Part shown: one piece after another, positions 30,839 through 39,276 of the stretch | Position numbering within the stretch: position 1 is the first letter of the stretch | How the letters are laid out: each line of letters starts with the position of its first letter | Assembly: GCF_003627815.1 (NCBI RefSeq) | Contig: NZ_CP032698.1 | Coordinates: 7,502,001 to 7,566,000 of the forward strand | Direction of reading: 5' to 3' | DNA from: Streptomyces hundungensis | Lineage (GTDB): Bacteria > Actinomycetota > Actinomycetes > Streptomycetales > Streptomycetaceae | Length of the DNA: 64,000 nt | The notes under the pieces: model-generated | The model's input: the letters and a program-made list of their open reading frames with translations, nothing else | Told to the model about the DNA's origin: nothing | The model's database searches: none | Program-made: the position numbers and the translations under genes

Positions 30839-32158
30839 ATGGATTCGATGACCCATACGACCGAAGCGACCAATACGGCCGAAGCGACCAATACGGCCGA
30901 AGCGACCGAAGCGACCAATACGGCCGAAGCGACCGAAGCGACCGACACCGCCGCGTCGTTGCAGACGGGCGAGGCTCCCGCCTTCCCGGCCGACCGCACC
31001 TGCCCCTACCAACTGCCGCAGCTCTACAGCGAGTTACGCGACAATCCCGGCGCCCTGCGCGCCGTGACCCTCTTCGACGGCCGACGGGCCTGGGTGGTGA
31101 CCAAGCACGAGGCCGCGCGTAAGTTACTCGCCGATCCCCGGTTGTCCTCCGACCGCACCCACGACCAATTCCCGGCCACAATCCCCCGGTTCAAGGCCTT
31201 CCGCGACGGTCGCCCGTCGTTCATCGGCATGGACCCGCCCGAGCACGGCACCCGCCGACGCATGATGATCAGCGAGTTCACCGTGAAGCGGATCAAGAGC
31301 ATGCGGCCGGACGTCGAGCGCATCGTGCACGGTTTCATCGACGAGATGCTCGCCGGAGGGCCGCCCGCCGACTTGGTCGCCCAGTTCGCTCTGCCCGTCC
31401 CCTCCATGGTGATCTGCGAACTGCTCGGCGTCCCGTACGCGGCCCACGACTTCTTCCAGGACGCGAGCAGGCGCTTGGTGCAGTCGGCGGACGCGAGCGC
31501 CGCGATCGCCGCTCGCGACGACCTGAACCACTACCTGGACGGCCTCATCACGAGGATGCGGACGGAGCCGGGCCCCGGCCTCCTGAACGCCCTGGTGGCA
31601 CGGCAGTTGGCCGCCGGAGAGATCGACCGCGAGGAACTGGTCTCGACCGCCCTGCTACTGCTCGTCGCCGGTCACGAGACCACCGCCTCGATGACCTCGC
31701 TCGGCGTGATCACCCTGCTGGAACACCCCGATCAGCACGCCGCCCTGAGGGCCGATCCGACGCTGGTGCCCAACGCCGTCGAAGAACTCCTGCGCTACCT
31801 CGCGATCGCCGACATCGCGGGCGGTCGCGTGGCCACGGCGGACATCGAGATCGACGGGCAGCACATCCGCGCGGGCGAGGGTGTGCTGGTCGTCAACTCC
31901 CTTGCCAATCGGGACGGTTCGGTCTTCGAGGACCCTGACTCCCTCGATGTGCACCGTACGGCACGCCACCATCTGTCCTTCGGCTTCGGGGTGCATCAGT
32001 GCCTCGGCCAGAACCTGGCCCGCCTGGAACTCGAAGTCATCCTCACCGCCTTGTTCGACCGTATCCCGACCTTGCGCCTCGCCGTCCCCGTGGAGCGGCT
32101 CACCCTGCGTCCGGGCACGACGATCCAGGGCGTCAACGAGCTGCCGGTCACCTGGTGA
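30839..32158 (+). CDS. Cytochrome P450 (CYP105-like) with two TTA codons
   Basis: This 439-aa soluble bacterial P450 uses electrons from a ferredoxin to oxidise a small molecule. Landmarks: VAGHETTAS (I-helix with Glu-Thr), EELLRY (ExxR) and FGFGVHQCLGQNLAR with heme-ligand Cys388. Residues 5–38 are an Ala-Thr-Glu repeat encoded by 9/15-bp tandem repeats; this region is not part of the P450 fold. Leu codons at 31034 and 31124 are TTA, so translation should need the bldA tRNA. The start is ATG after GAGGG. The ferredoxin gene overlaps its stop. Confidence 0.92.
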   Translation: MDSMTHTTEATNTAEATNTAEATEATNTAEATEATDTAASLQTGEAPAFPADRTCPYQLPQLYSELRDNPGALRAVTLFDGRRAWVVTKHEAARKLLADPRLSSDRTHDQFPATIPRFKAFRDGRPSFIGMDPPEHGTRRRMMISEFTVKRIKSMRPDVERIVHGFIDEMLAGGPPADLVAQFALPVPSMVICELLGVPYAAHDFFQDASRRLVQSADASAAIAARDDLNHYLDGLITRMRTEPGPGLLNALVARQLAAGEIDREELVSTALLLLVAGHETTASMTSLGVITLLEHPDQHAALRADPTLVPNAVEELLRYLAIADIAGGRVATADIEIDGQHIRAGEGVLVVNSLANRDGSVFEDPDSLDVHRTARHHLSFGFGVHQCLGQNLARLELEVILTALFDRIPTLRLAVPVERLTLRPGTTIQGVNELPVTW

Positions 32159-32370
32159 CCGGCGAGGAAGGAAGGCCCCTGCGGGTGTCCGCCGACCGTG
32201 ACGTCTGCGTCGGCGCCGGATCGTGCGCACTGACCGCGCCCGGCGTCTTCGACCAGGACGACGACGGCCTCGTCGACGTGCTCACGCCCGAGCCCGAGCC
32301 GTCCCAGCGCCCGGCCGGCCGCCAGGCCGGCGGCCTCTGCCCGTCAGGCGCCGTACGGATCGAGGATTGA
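32155..32370 (+). CDS. Ferredoxin partner of the P450
   Basis: This is a small 3Fe-4S-type ferredoxin (71 aa). Cys ligands lie in VCVGAGSCALTAPGVF and LCPSGAV; the acidic middle is typical. The GTG at 32155 overlaps the P450 stop in GTGA. An alternative GTG at 32185, with GGAAGGAAGG upstream, gives 61 aa and matches the usual ferredoxin start better. It delivers electrons to the adjacent P450. Beyond the stop, about 26 bp of its 3' end is repeated almost exactly (32394–32419). Confidence 0.85.
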   Translation: MTGEEGRPLRVSADRDVCVGAGSCALTAPGVFDQDDDGLVDVLTPEPEPSQRPAGRQAGGLCPSGAVRIED

Positions 32371-32540
32371 CCCCCGCCGCCCCGTACGGCGCGGTACGGA
32401 TCGAGGAATGACCCCCGCCCCATCCGGGGGCCGGAGATCGACAACGTTCCGGCCCCCGGCGAGGGCCCCGCCCCTCCCGCGCCGCACCCACCTGAACATG
32501 ACGAGAAGTCAACCAGCCCGGCAAACAGGCCAGTTGACAC

Positions 32541-33134
32541 CTACGGCGCTTCCCGCTCCGGCGTGGACCAGAGGTGGTCGACCGTGCCCACCACCAGCCG
32601 GCAGACGGTGTCCGGGTCCGCGCTGGCCAGCGGCTCGCGCGCCACGACCGTGCGCATGAGGCCGATGCCGAGCAGCCAGGCCATGGCCAGGTCCGCGCGC
32701 AGCGCGCCGTCCTTGGCCCCGGAGAGCTCGGCCAGGGCGCGCTGGTACCGCTCACCCAGCTCCCGCAGGGTCCCGGTCGCCTCGTCGCCGCGCCCGATGG
32801 AGCGCAAGTAGACCTCCAGGGTGCGGTCCGCGCCCTCCGCGCTGCTCGTCAGCATTGAGCGGAGTGCGGTCTCGAAGAGCTCCTCGGGGGGCGTGGCCCG
32901 GAAGCGTTCCAGACCGCCTTCTGCCACGACCTCCGTCAACAGCCCCTGCTTGGACCCGAAGTACCGGAACAGCAAAGCCTGGTTGACGCCCGCCCGCTCG
33001 GCGATCTCGCGGACCGTCGCCCCTTCGTAGCCGCGTTCCGCGAACAGGTCCCGGGCCGCGTCGAGCAGCCGCCGGCGGGTGGCTCCGGCATCGCGGCGGC
33101 GCTCACCGGCGGACGATTCGGAGTCTTCTGGCAT
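32541..33134 (-). CDS. TetR family regulator of the second P450 cassette
   Basis: This is a 197-aa regulator. The DNA-binding domain is RRRLLDAARDLFAERGYEGATVREIAERAGVNQALLFRYFGSKQGLL (about 20–66), a textbook TetR helix-turn-helix. The C-terminal domain is helical and ligand-specific. GAGAGGACCG precedes the ATG. It is divergent from the P450 at 33246, with a perfect 18-bp palindrome in between, so it very likely represses that promoter and its own. Confidence 0.92.
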   Translation of the reverse strand: MPEDSESSAGERRRDAGATRRRLLDAARDLFAERGYEGATVREIAERAGVNQALLFRYFGSKQGLLTEVVAEGGLERFRATPPEELFETALRSMLTSSAEGADRTLEVYLRSIGRGDEATGTLRELGERYQRALAELSGAKDGALRADLAMAWLLGIGLMRTVVAREPLASADPDTVCRLVVGTVDHLWSTPEREAP

Positions 33135-33213
33135 GGGGTCGGTCCTCTCAGACGGCCCGTCAGGATAACGGCCACAATGCGCCGTTGACCGCCCCTGGGG
33201 TCGTCCCTACCGT

Positions 33214-33231
33214 TGTAAGCAGCTGCTTACA
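33214..33231. promoter_or_regulatory. 18-bp perfect palindromic operator
   Basis: TGTAAGCAG and its reverse complement CTGCTTACA abut without spacer, 14 bp before the P450 start and 79 bp from the TetR start. Size and symmetry fit a TetR operator; TTAC/GTAA ends are common in such sites. Confidence 0.75.
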
Positions 33232-33245
33232 TCCGGGAGGCCGCA

Positions 33246-34490
33246 GTGACAACAGCCGACACTGACACCGACAGGTACACGGACACCGACCCCGACAAGC
33301 GCACCGGCACCGACATCACACCCCTCAGCTATCCCTTCAACACCTCCGACGGGATCCAGCTCGCCGACGAGTACGAGCGCGTACGCGCCCTGCCGGGCCT
33401 GTTACGCGTCCAGCTGCCCTACGGCGAACCGGCTTGGCTGGTCACGCGCTATGCCGACGCCCGGCTCGTCCTCGGTGACCAGCGCTTCAGCCGGGCGGCG
33501 GGCGCCGAACACGACGAGCCGCGGCAGTCCGAGGGGCGCACCGCCAGCGGGATCCTCGGGATGGACCCGCCGGACCACACCCGGCTGCGCTCGCTGGTGG
33601 CGCGGGCGTTCACCGTCCGTCAGGTGGAGAAGCTGCGCCCGCAGGTCCGCGAGCTCACGGCGGGACTCCTCGACGCCATGGAAGAGGCCGGCCCGCCGGT
33701 CGACCTGGTGGACGCCTACGCGCTGCCGCTGCCGGTCGCGGTGATCTGCCGACTGCTCGGGGTGCCCGCGGAGGACCGGCCGCGCTTCCGTGTGTGGAGC
33801 GACGCGGCGCTGTCCACGAGCTCGCTCACCGCCGCCGAGTTCGAGGCCAACCGCGAGGAACTGCGCGCCTACATGGGCGAGTTGATCGCCCTGCACCGGC
33901 AGGAGCCGCAGGACGACCTGATGACCGCGCTCATCGAGGCCCGCGACGGCGGCGACCGCCTCACCGAGCTCGAACTCGTCGACCTGTGCGTGGCGGTCCT
34001 GGTGGCCGGACACGAGACCACCGCATCCCAGATCCCCAACTTCACCCTCACCCTCCTCGACCACCCCGAGCAGCTCGCCCAGCTCAGGGCGCACCCGGAA
34101 CTCGTCGCGAACGCGGTGGAGGAACTGCTGCGCTTCGTGCCGCTGGGCAGCGGGGCGGGCCAGGCGCGGTACGCCACCGAGGACGTCGAGGTGGGCGGCA
34201 CCCTGGTCAGGGCCGGCACCCCGGTCCTGGTCGCGACCGGCGCCGCCAACCGCGACGCGCTGCGCTTCACCGCCCCCGGTGTGCTCGACATCGCCCGAGA
34301 AGGCAACCAGCACCTCGGTTTCGGCCACGGGGTCCACCACTGCCTGGGCGCCCCGCTGGCCCGGCTGGAACTCCAGGAGGCGCTGAACGGACTCCTCGCC
34401 CGCTTCCCCGGTCTGCGACTGGCCGGCGACATCACCTGGAAGTCCGAGATGCTGGTCCGGGGCCCGCGCGTCATGCCGGTCGCGTGGTGA
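33246..34490 (+). CDS. Cytochrome P450 with a TTA codon
   Basis: This is a 414-aa soluble P450. Landmarks: VAGHETTAS, EELLRF (ExxR) and FGHGVHHCLGAPLAR with Cys366. The N-terminus is a short Asp-Thr-rich tail (TADTDTDRYTDTDPD) encoded by GACACC-type repeats. A TTA Leu codon at 33402 implies bldA dependence. The start is GTG with GGGAGG upstream, immediately after the palindromic operator. A ferredoxin gene follows within 5 bp. The substrate is unknown. Confidence 0.92.
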   Translation: MTTADTDTDRYTDTDPDKRTGTDITPLSYPFNTSDGIQLADEYERVRALPGLLRVQLPYGEPAWLVTRYADARLVLGDQRFSRAAGAEHDEPRQSEGRTASGILGMDPPDHTRLRSLVARAFTVRQVEKLRPQVRELTAGLLDAMEEAGPPVDLVDAYALPLPVAVICRLLGVPAEDRPRFRVWSDAALSTSSLTAAEFEANREELRAYMGELIALHRQEPQDDLMTALIEARDGGDRLTELELVDLCVAVLVAGHETTASQIPNFTLTLLDHPEQLAQLRAHPELVANAVEELLRFVPLGSGAGQARYATEDVEVGGTLVRAGTPVLVATGAANRDALRFTAPGVLDIAREGNQHLGFGHGVHHCLGAPLARLELQEALNGLLARFPGLRLAGDITWKSEMLVRGPRVMPVAW

Positions 34491-34495
34491 GCGCC

Positions 34496-34714
34496 ATGAC
34501 CTGGACCGTACGGGTGGACCCGCGTCTGTGTCTGGCCTCGGGCATGTGTGCCGGGGCCGCCCCCGACGTGTTCGCGCTCGATGCCGAGCACGCCCGGGTG
34601 GTCGCGGACCCGCTCGAACCGGACGAGCGCATCCTGGACATCGCCGACTCCTGCCCCGCCCAGGCGATCACCGTGCAGGACGGGAGCGGCGTCATCGGCC
34701 CCCGCCGCGACTGA
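34496..34714 (+). CDS. Ferredoxin partner of the second P450
   Basis: This 72-aa ferredoxin begins MTWTVRVDPRLCLASGMCAGAAPDVF and has its last ligand in DSCPAQAI. It is of the 3Fe-4S/4Fe-4S type that serves bacterial P450s. An in-frame GTG at 34487 overlaps the P450 stop in GTGA, so coupling is possible even if ATG is the start. It passes electrons from a ferredoxin reductase, not encoded here, to the P450. Confidence 0.87.
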   Translation: MTWTVRVDPRLCLASGMCAGAAPDVFALDAEHARVVADPLEPDERILDIADSCPAQAITVQDGSGVIGPRRD

Positions 34715-34786
34715 CGTGCGGTGACGGGAGCCGCGCCCCGGCCCGTGACCGAAGTCGCGGCGGACGGATGCCCGTGGGCGCGGGCG

Positions 34787-35407
34787 TTACTCGAAGCGCG
34801 AGGTGTCGCCCGCGCCCCGGCGTACGATCTCCAGCTCGCCGCCCGAGAAGTCGATGACGGTGGTCGGTTCGGTGCCGCAGTCCCCGGAGTCCAGTACGGC
34901 GTCCACCACGTGGTCGAGGCGCTCCTTGATCTCCCAGCCCTGTGTCATCGGCTCGGCCTCGTCGGGGAGCAGCAGGGTGCTGGAGAGGAGCGGCTCGCCG
35001 AGCTCGGCGAGCAGGGCCTGCACCACGGCGTGATCCGGGATCCGTACGCCGACCGTCTTCTTCTTCGGATGCAGCAGCTGCTTGGGCACTTCGCGGGTGG
35101 CGGGCAGGATGAAGGTGTAACTGCCGGGCGTGGCCGCCTTGATGGCGCGGAACACGTCGTTGTCGATCTGGACGAACTGGCCCAGCTGGGCGAAGTTCTC
35201 GCACACCAGGGTGAAGTGGTGGCGGTCGTCGAGCTCGCGAATCGACCTGATCCGGTTGATGCCGTCACGGCTGCCCAGCTGGCATCCGAGCGCGTAGCAG
35301 GAGTCCGTCGGATAGGCGACGAGCGCGCCGGAACGGATGCTGTCGGCCACGCTGCTGATGGTGCGCCGCTGAGGGTTCTCGGGGTGCACGTCGAAGTACT
35401 TAGCCAT
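34787..35407 (-). CDS. Sua5/YciO/YrdC family protein (threonylcarbamoyl-AMP synthase type)
   Basis: This is a 206-aa YrdC-fold protein. Family signatures are GALVAYPTDSCYALGCQLG (nucleotide-binding region), PGSYTFILPATREVP and KKTVGVRIPDH. Length and sequence are closer to YciO than to the canonical TsaC/Sua5, so it may be a paralogue rather than the tRNA t6A enzyme. It is cytoplasmic and single. Confidence 0.88.
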   Translation of the reverse strand: MAKYFDVHPENPQRRTISSVADSIRSGALVAYPTDSCYALGCQLGSRDGINRIRSIRELDDRHHFTLVCENFAQLGQFVQIDNDVFRAIKAATPGSYTFILPATREVPKQLLHPKKKTVGVRIPDHAVVQALLAELGEPLLSSTLLLPDEAEPMTQGWEIKERLDHVVDAVLDSGDCGTEPTTVIDFSGGELEIVRRGAGDTSRFE

Positions 35408-35529
35408 CCGCCGAGTCTAAGGTCCGTGCCGGCGGTAGGACGGTTTCGGCCGTTGTGAGGAGGTCGCGCGGGCCCGGGCCGCGGGCCGACGGGCGCTCGG
35501 TGCGCGCCGCGCCGACCGGCGGTCGGAGC

Positions 35530-36714
35530 TCAGGACTCGGCCCCCGGCCCCTCGGCGCGCAGCCCCAGCACGAGCTCACGGGGCAGCCCGTGGGTGTCGT
35601 GCAGATGGCGCAGGTCGTCTTCGTCGAGCGGCCCGGAGAAGCGCGGCCGGGACAGCACGCGGCGTCCCCGTTCCAGGAGCCGGGCAAAGCGCAGTTCCTC
35701 ATCGAGGAGTACGCCGCGGATCCCGGCCCTTTCCCCGCTCTGGCCGAAGTGGTCCAGCGTGTGCCCGACGAGTTCCTCGGGGAGGTCCCCGAGCGTGCGG
35801 GACGGGTCGATCCGCCACAGAGCGGTGAGCACCCGGCGCACCAGCCGCCGCAGGACGTATCCGCGCCCGGTATGGGACGGCAGCACTCCGTCGCCGATCA
35901 CGACGACGGCGGAGCGCAGATGGTCGCAGACCAGACGCAGGGACGGTTCGTCCAGCGGCCACAGCGAGGGCACGGTGCTCGTCCACGGTTCGAACAGGTC
36001 GGTCTCGAAGACCGACCGCTTGCCCTGGAGGACGGCGGCGAGCCGTTCCAGGCCGAGCCCGGTGTCGATGTTCGGCCGGGGCAGCGGGGTCAGGGTGCCG
36101 TCGTCGCCGCGCCGGTGGCGCATCATCACGTGGTTCCACACCTCCACCCAGCGCTCGTCGCGGGTCGGGGTGGAGTGCGGCGGGTTGTCACCGGTCCAGA
36201 GGAAGATTTCCGAGTCCGGGCCGCAGGGGCCGGTGGGCCCGTTGGACCACCAGTTCTCCTCGGTGGTCAACTCGACCGGCACCCCCAGCTCCTGCCAGGT
36301 CCGCAGGGACTGGGTGTCCGGGCCGGCGTGTTCGTCGCCGCCGAAGACCGTGGCGTACAGCAGCCCGGGATCGACGCCGAAGCCGTCGACCAGCAGGTCA
36401 TGGCCCCAGCGCAGACTCTGCGAGCTGCCGTAGTCCCCGAGCGGCCAGGTGCCGAGCATCTCGAAGACCGTGAGATGGCTGTCGTCGCCGACCTCGTCCA
36501 GGTCGGTGGTGCGCAGGCAGCGTTGGACGTTCACCAGGCGTCGGCCGAGCGGGTGCGGGCGCCCCTCCAGATACGGCGTGAGGGGATGCATGCCCGAGGT
36601 GGTGAACAGGACGGGGTCACCGGGCGGCGACAACAGCGACGAGCCGGTGATGCGCCGGTGCCCCCGGCTCTCGAAGTACTCGACGAAGGTACGGACGACG
36701 TGCTCGGTCTCCAT
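35530..36714 (-). CDS. Stand-alone alanyl-tRNA synthetase-like protein without editing domain
   Basis: This 394-aa protein is homologous to the N-terminal half of AlaRS. Present: GSSLLSPPGDPVLFTTSGM, the class II core FEMLGTWPLGDYG, GPTGPCGPDSEIF, IDTGLGLERLA (motif 3 type) and GYVLRRLVRR of the tRNA-recognition region. The editing and C-Ala domains are absent; full AlaRS is nearly 900 aa. It may charge a tRNA, or make aminoacyl-AMP/tRNA for a specialised pathway. The ATG was chosen for AAAGGATCC upstream. The 5' region has a short Ala-rich frame. Confidence 0.85.
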   Translation of the reverse strand: METEHVVRTFVEYFESRGHRRITGSSLLSPPGDPVLFTTSGMHPLTPYLEGRPHPLGRRLVNVQRCLRTTDLDEVGDDSHLTVFEMLGTWPLGDYGSSQSLRWGHDLLVDGFGVDPGLLYATVFGGDEHAGPDTQSLRTWQELGVPVELTTEENWWSNGPTGPCGPDSEIFLWTGDNPPHSTPTRDERWVEVWNHVMMRHRRGDDGTLTPLPRPNIDTGLGLERLAAVLQGKRSVFETDLFEPWTSTVPSLWPLDEPSLRLVCDHLRSAVVVIGDGVLPSHTGRGYVLRRLVRRVLTALWRIDPSRTLGDLPEELVGHTLDHFGQSGERAGIRGVLLDEELRFARLLERGRRVLSRPRFSGPLDEDDLRHLHDTHGLPRELVLGLRAEGPGAES

Positions 36715-36876
36715 GACTGCGGATCCTTTGGCTGTGGGGCAGCCGGAAAAGGACCGCGAGCACGGAACGCGAAGGGGGCTCCGGTACGGGAGCGGCGCGG
36801 AGCGGCAGCCACGTACGAGAATCCGACGGTCCAACCGGCGGGCCGTTTCCGGTCGCCGGGGGAGAGGTGAATGAGG

Positions 36877-36945
36877 TCAGGCGGCGGCAACCGGCGAGCT
36901 GGTCGCTCGCGCGGTCATGACGCTGCTGCTGATGGTGACCTTCAT
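36877..36945 (-). CDS. Candidate 22-aa Ala-rich leader peptide
   Basis: ATG to TGA encodes a peptide starting MKVTISSSVM and ending SSPVAAA; five of 22 residues are Ala, with three consecutive Ala codons just before the stop. It lies 162 nt upstream of the AlaRS-like gene on the same strand. The ribosome binding site is weak. It could be an attenuator leader sensing charged tRNA-Ala. Chance cannot be excluded. Confidence 0.3.
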   Translation of the reverse strand: MKVTISSSVMTARATSSPVAAA

Positions 36946-37339
36946 GCCGTCCACGGTAGTGGGCGGACAGCGGGGCCCGCACCTGTTTTTTCGCGAGGTG
37001 AGCCCGGCGAGCGGGGCGGGGCGCCGCCTGGTGGGGGGAGTACCAGGGACCCCGTCGTCCCACTCGCCGGGCGCCTTCCCGGTGGCGGCGTGGGCGGCCT
37101 GGAGCTCCCGCGACGGCCGCCCTGCCGGTGATGCTGCGCACCGGGAGCGGTGGGTGGGGGTGTGGTCGGCCGAGCGGACGGAGTGGCTCTTGCCGGCGAG
37201 GAGTCCGGCTCGCGACTTCTGCCCTCACCATGACAGCGGCCCGAGGGCGGTGTCCAGGTCGAAACTGGACGCTCGCGGCTGGCGATCCCGGCCGCCGATG
37301 GGCGCCAACTGGCCTTGTGGCCAAGGGAGTTGTGCCTTC

Positions 37340-37372
37340 GCGCCGTCCGCCCGTGGAGCGGCCGGACGGCGC
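37340..37372. terminator. Terminator after the phosphoesterase gene
   Basis: A 10-bp perfect inverted repeat (37340–37349 / 37363–37372) with a 13-nt loop lies 7 nt beyond the minus-strand stop at 37379. Confidence 0.6.
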
Positions 37373-37378
37373 CGGGGC

Positions 37379-39106
37379 CTACTTGCCCGGGTGGGCCAGG
37401 AGGAGCTCGGTGTTGTGGTCGGCGGAGGAGCCGAGCCGCGCGGCCGGGGTGGCGTAGGGGTCGTTGTAGGACAGCTCGCGGTACAGGGCCGCCAGGCCCC
37501 GGTCGGAGGTGTCGGCGAAGTCCGTCCGGTAGGGCGCCGCGGACTCGATGAGCGTGGTGAAAAGGGACAGGGTGCCGTCCCCGTTGTCGGCCAGCTCGAT
37601 GATGCGCGCGTGCTGCGGATAGTCGATGTGGGACGCGGTGTTGATCTCCCAGAAGGCACGCTCGGGGACCGCGTGGCCGTGCGGGGTGATCCGGTTCTCG
37701 TGGGTGTGACCGTTGACCCAGGCCACCACGTTCGGGTAGCGCTGGAGCAGCGAGACCAGCTCGTTCCCGTCGTGCCGCCCCTCGAACGGGTGGTACGGGT
37801 CGGGCAGCAGATTGCCCATCGTGGTGCTCGTGTGGTGGCTGAACAGAACGATCAGCGAATCCGTCGATCCTCCACGCACCACATGCCCGTCGCTGTCGTA
37901 CCAGCGGCTGCTGTGCGACTTGAGCACGGATTCGAGCCACTTGAGCTGCGCGGTACCGAGCGAACCGTCCGCGAATCCGGCCCGGTTGGTGGTGTCCAGG
38001 CTGATCCCGAGCACCCCGCCCGCGAGCGGGAACGTGTAGTACAGGTGCCCGCTGCTCGCCGCGTCCGAGGTGAAGCCGTGACCGACCGGACCGGCACCGG
38101 CGTACGCGGGGTTGAGGTGCGCCTTGGCGAACTCGGCGGGAGTGAACGGCCGGCGGCGCTCGTCCGGGGTGACCTTGCGGATGGCGCCGCCGTTGCCGAG
38201 CAACTGGGCGAGCAGCAGCGCCGCTTGGGCCGGGTTGTGGCGCAGGGCGTAGGCGAGCTTCGCCGCCGTGGCGTCGTCACAGCCCTCGATCTTGCGGTCA
38301 CCGGTGTACAGGTCGTTGAGCAGGCCGAGGTCGGGCAGGCTGCCCTCGATGCTGTCGTCGTGGTTGCCGACGGTCGTATACCAGGGCACGCTGAGGCCCG
38401 GCGCGTCGAAGGGGCGTACCGCCCCCGCCAGGAAGCCCGGTATCTGCGGCAGGCCCTTGGCCTTGTAGGTGTCCTGGAAGGACAGCTCCGGGTTCCAGTA
38501 GTCCGCGCTACCGGAGTTCTGCACACCCTCATAGCGCGCGACGTCACCACTGCTCGGGGTGATGCGGCCGCCGCTCATGACGGTCAAGTACCAGTCCAGC
38601 TCGATGAGTTCGTGGTTGTCGGTGTTGTCACCGGTCGCCATCACCATGCCGAACGGCAGTCCCGTGTACGGGCCCTGGCGCACCGAGTTGACCCGCTCGA
38701 CCAGCGACGAGGCGCCGCGCACGGTGAGGGTCTCCTGCGGGCGGTGCGCGCTGTCGTTGTACTGGGCCAGATACTCGAAGCGGACCGGCGACTCGGTGTC
38801 CGCCAGGTGCAGATCGGTGAACTGGACGAAGGAGGCGAGCCCGGCCCGGCGGTCGTCCCGGCTCGTGCTTCCGGCGGCCAGCTCGCCGCGCACCACGAGC
38901 GGCCAGCCCGGCCCGGCCACCAGACGCTTGTACGCGCCGGCGCCGACCGGGGTCGCGGCCTGTTCGAGGGTGGTCCCGCCGATCCGTACGGCCCGTGCGG
39001 AGGTGGCGGCCAGCGCCCGGTCCTGTGCCGCCGCCGACCACAGGGCGGCGCCCGCCGCCGCGGCGGACATTCTGGAAACGAACTGACGGCGGCTCATTCC
39101 GCGCAT
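37379..39106 (-). CDS. Tat-exported metallophosphoesterase (TIGR03767 type)
   Basis: This is a 575-aa extracytoplasmic protein. The N-terminus SRRQFVSRM followed by an Ala-rich hydrophobic stretch is a Tat signal. Calcineurin-like metal ligands are visible in FTDLHLAD, MATGDNTDNHE, TVGNHDD, FSHHT and VNGHTHENR, spread across a long domain as in the actinobacterial TIGR03767 family. The start ATG at 39106 has CAGGGGGA upstream. The substrate is unknown; phosphate scavenging is one possibility. Confidence 0.88.
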   Translation of the reverse strand: MRGMSRRQFVSRMSAAAAGAALWSAAAQDRALAATSARAVRIGGTTLEQAATPVGAGAYKRLVAGPGWPLVVRGELAAGSTSRDDRRAGLASFVQFTDLHLADTESPVRFEYLAQYNDSAHRPQETLTVRGASSLVERVNSVRQGPYTGLPFGMVMATGDNTDNHELIELDWYLTVMSGGRITPSSGDVARYEGVQNSGSADYWNPELSFQDTYKAKGLPQIPGFLAGAVRPFDAPGLSVPWYTTVGNHDDSIEGSLPDLGLLNDLYTGDRKIEGCDDATAAKLAYALRHNPAQAALLLAQLLGNGGAIRKVTPDERRRPFTPAEFAKAHLNPAYAGAGPVGHGFTSDAASSGHLYYTFPLAGGVLGISLDTTNRAGFADGSLGTAQLKWLESVLKSHSSRWYDSDGHVVRGGSTDSLIVLFSHHTSTTMGNLLPDPYHPFEGRHDGNELVSLLQRYPNVVAWVNGHTHENRITPHGHAVPERAFWEINTASHIDYPQHARIIELADNGDGTLSLFTTLIESAAPYRTDFADTSDRGLAALYRELSYNDPYATPAARLGSSADHNTELLLAHPGK

Positions 39107-39276
39107 GGGTATCCCCCTGGTAACACTGGCAGTTGATGGCGCGCCGGCCCTCGGGCACGGTCGCGCGGCCACACACTACTGGCGGGTAGCCGTATGTAGA
39201 CAGGGGCCGGGAGGAAACTTGGGGGAAACAAAGTGCGGCCCCCGCCCCCACGGCCACGCCCGGTGCATCGACCCCG

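Larger units (their letters stand above)
36715..37378. other. Long upstream region of the AlaRS-like gene
   Basis: There is no large gene in these 664 bp. Contents: a 22-codon Ala-rich frame on the minus strand (36877–36945), a GC-rich hairpin near 36830–36860 between that frame and the AlaRS-like start, and a terminator for the phosphoesterase gene at the right end (37340–37372). A long leader suggests attenuation control. Confidence 0.4.

Noticed and set aside
36877..36945. The Ala-rich 22-aa frame as a RiPP precursor
   Set aside because: No RiPP-modifying enzyme is adjacent and the ribosome site is weak; an attenuation leader or chance frame is more likely.
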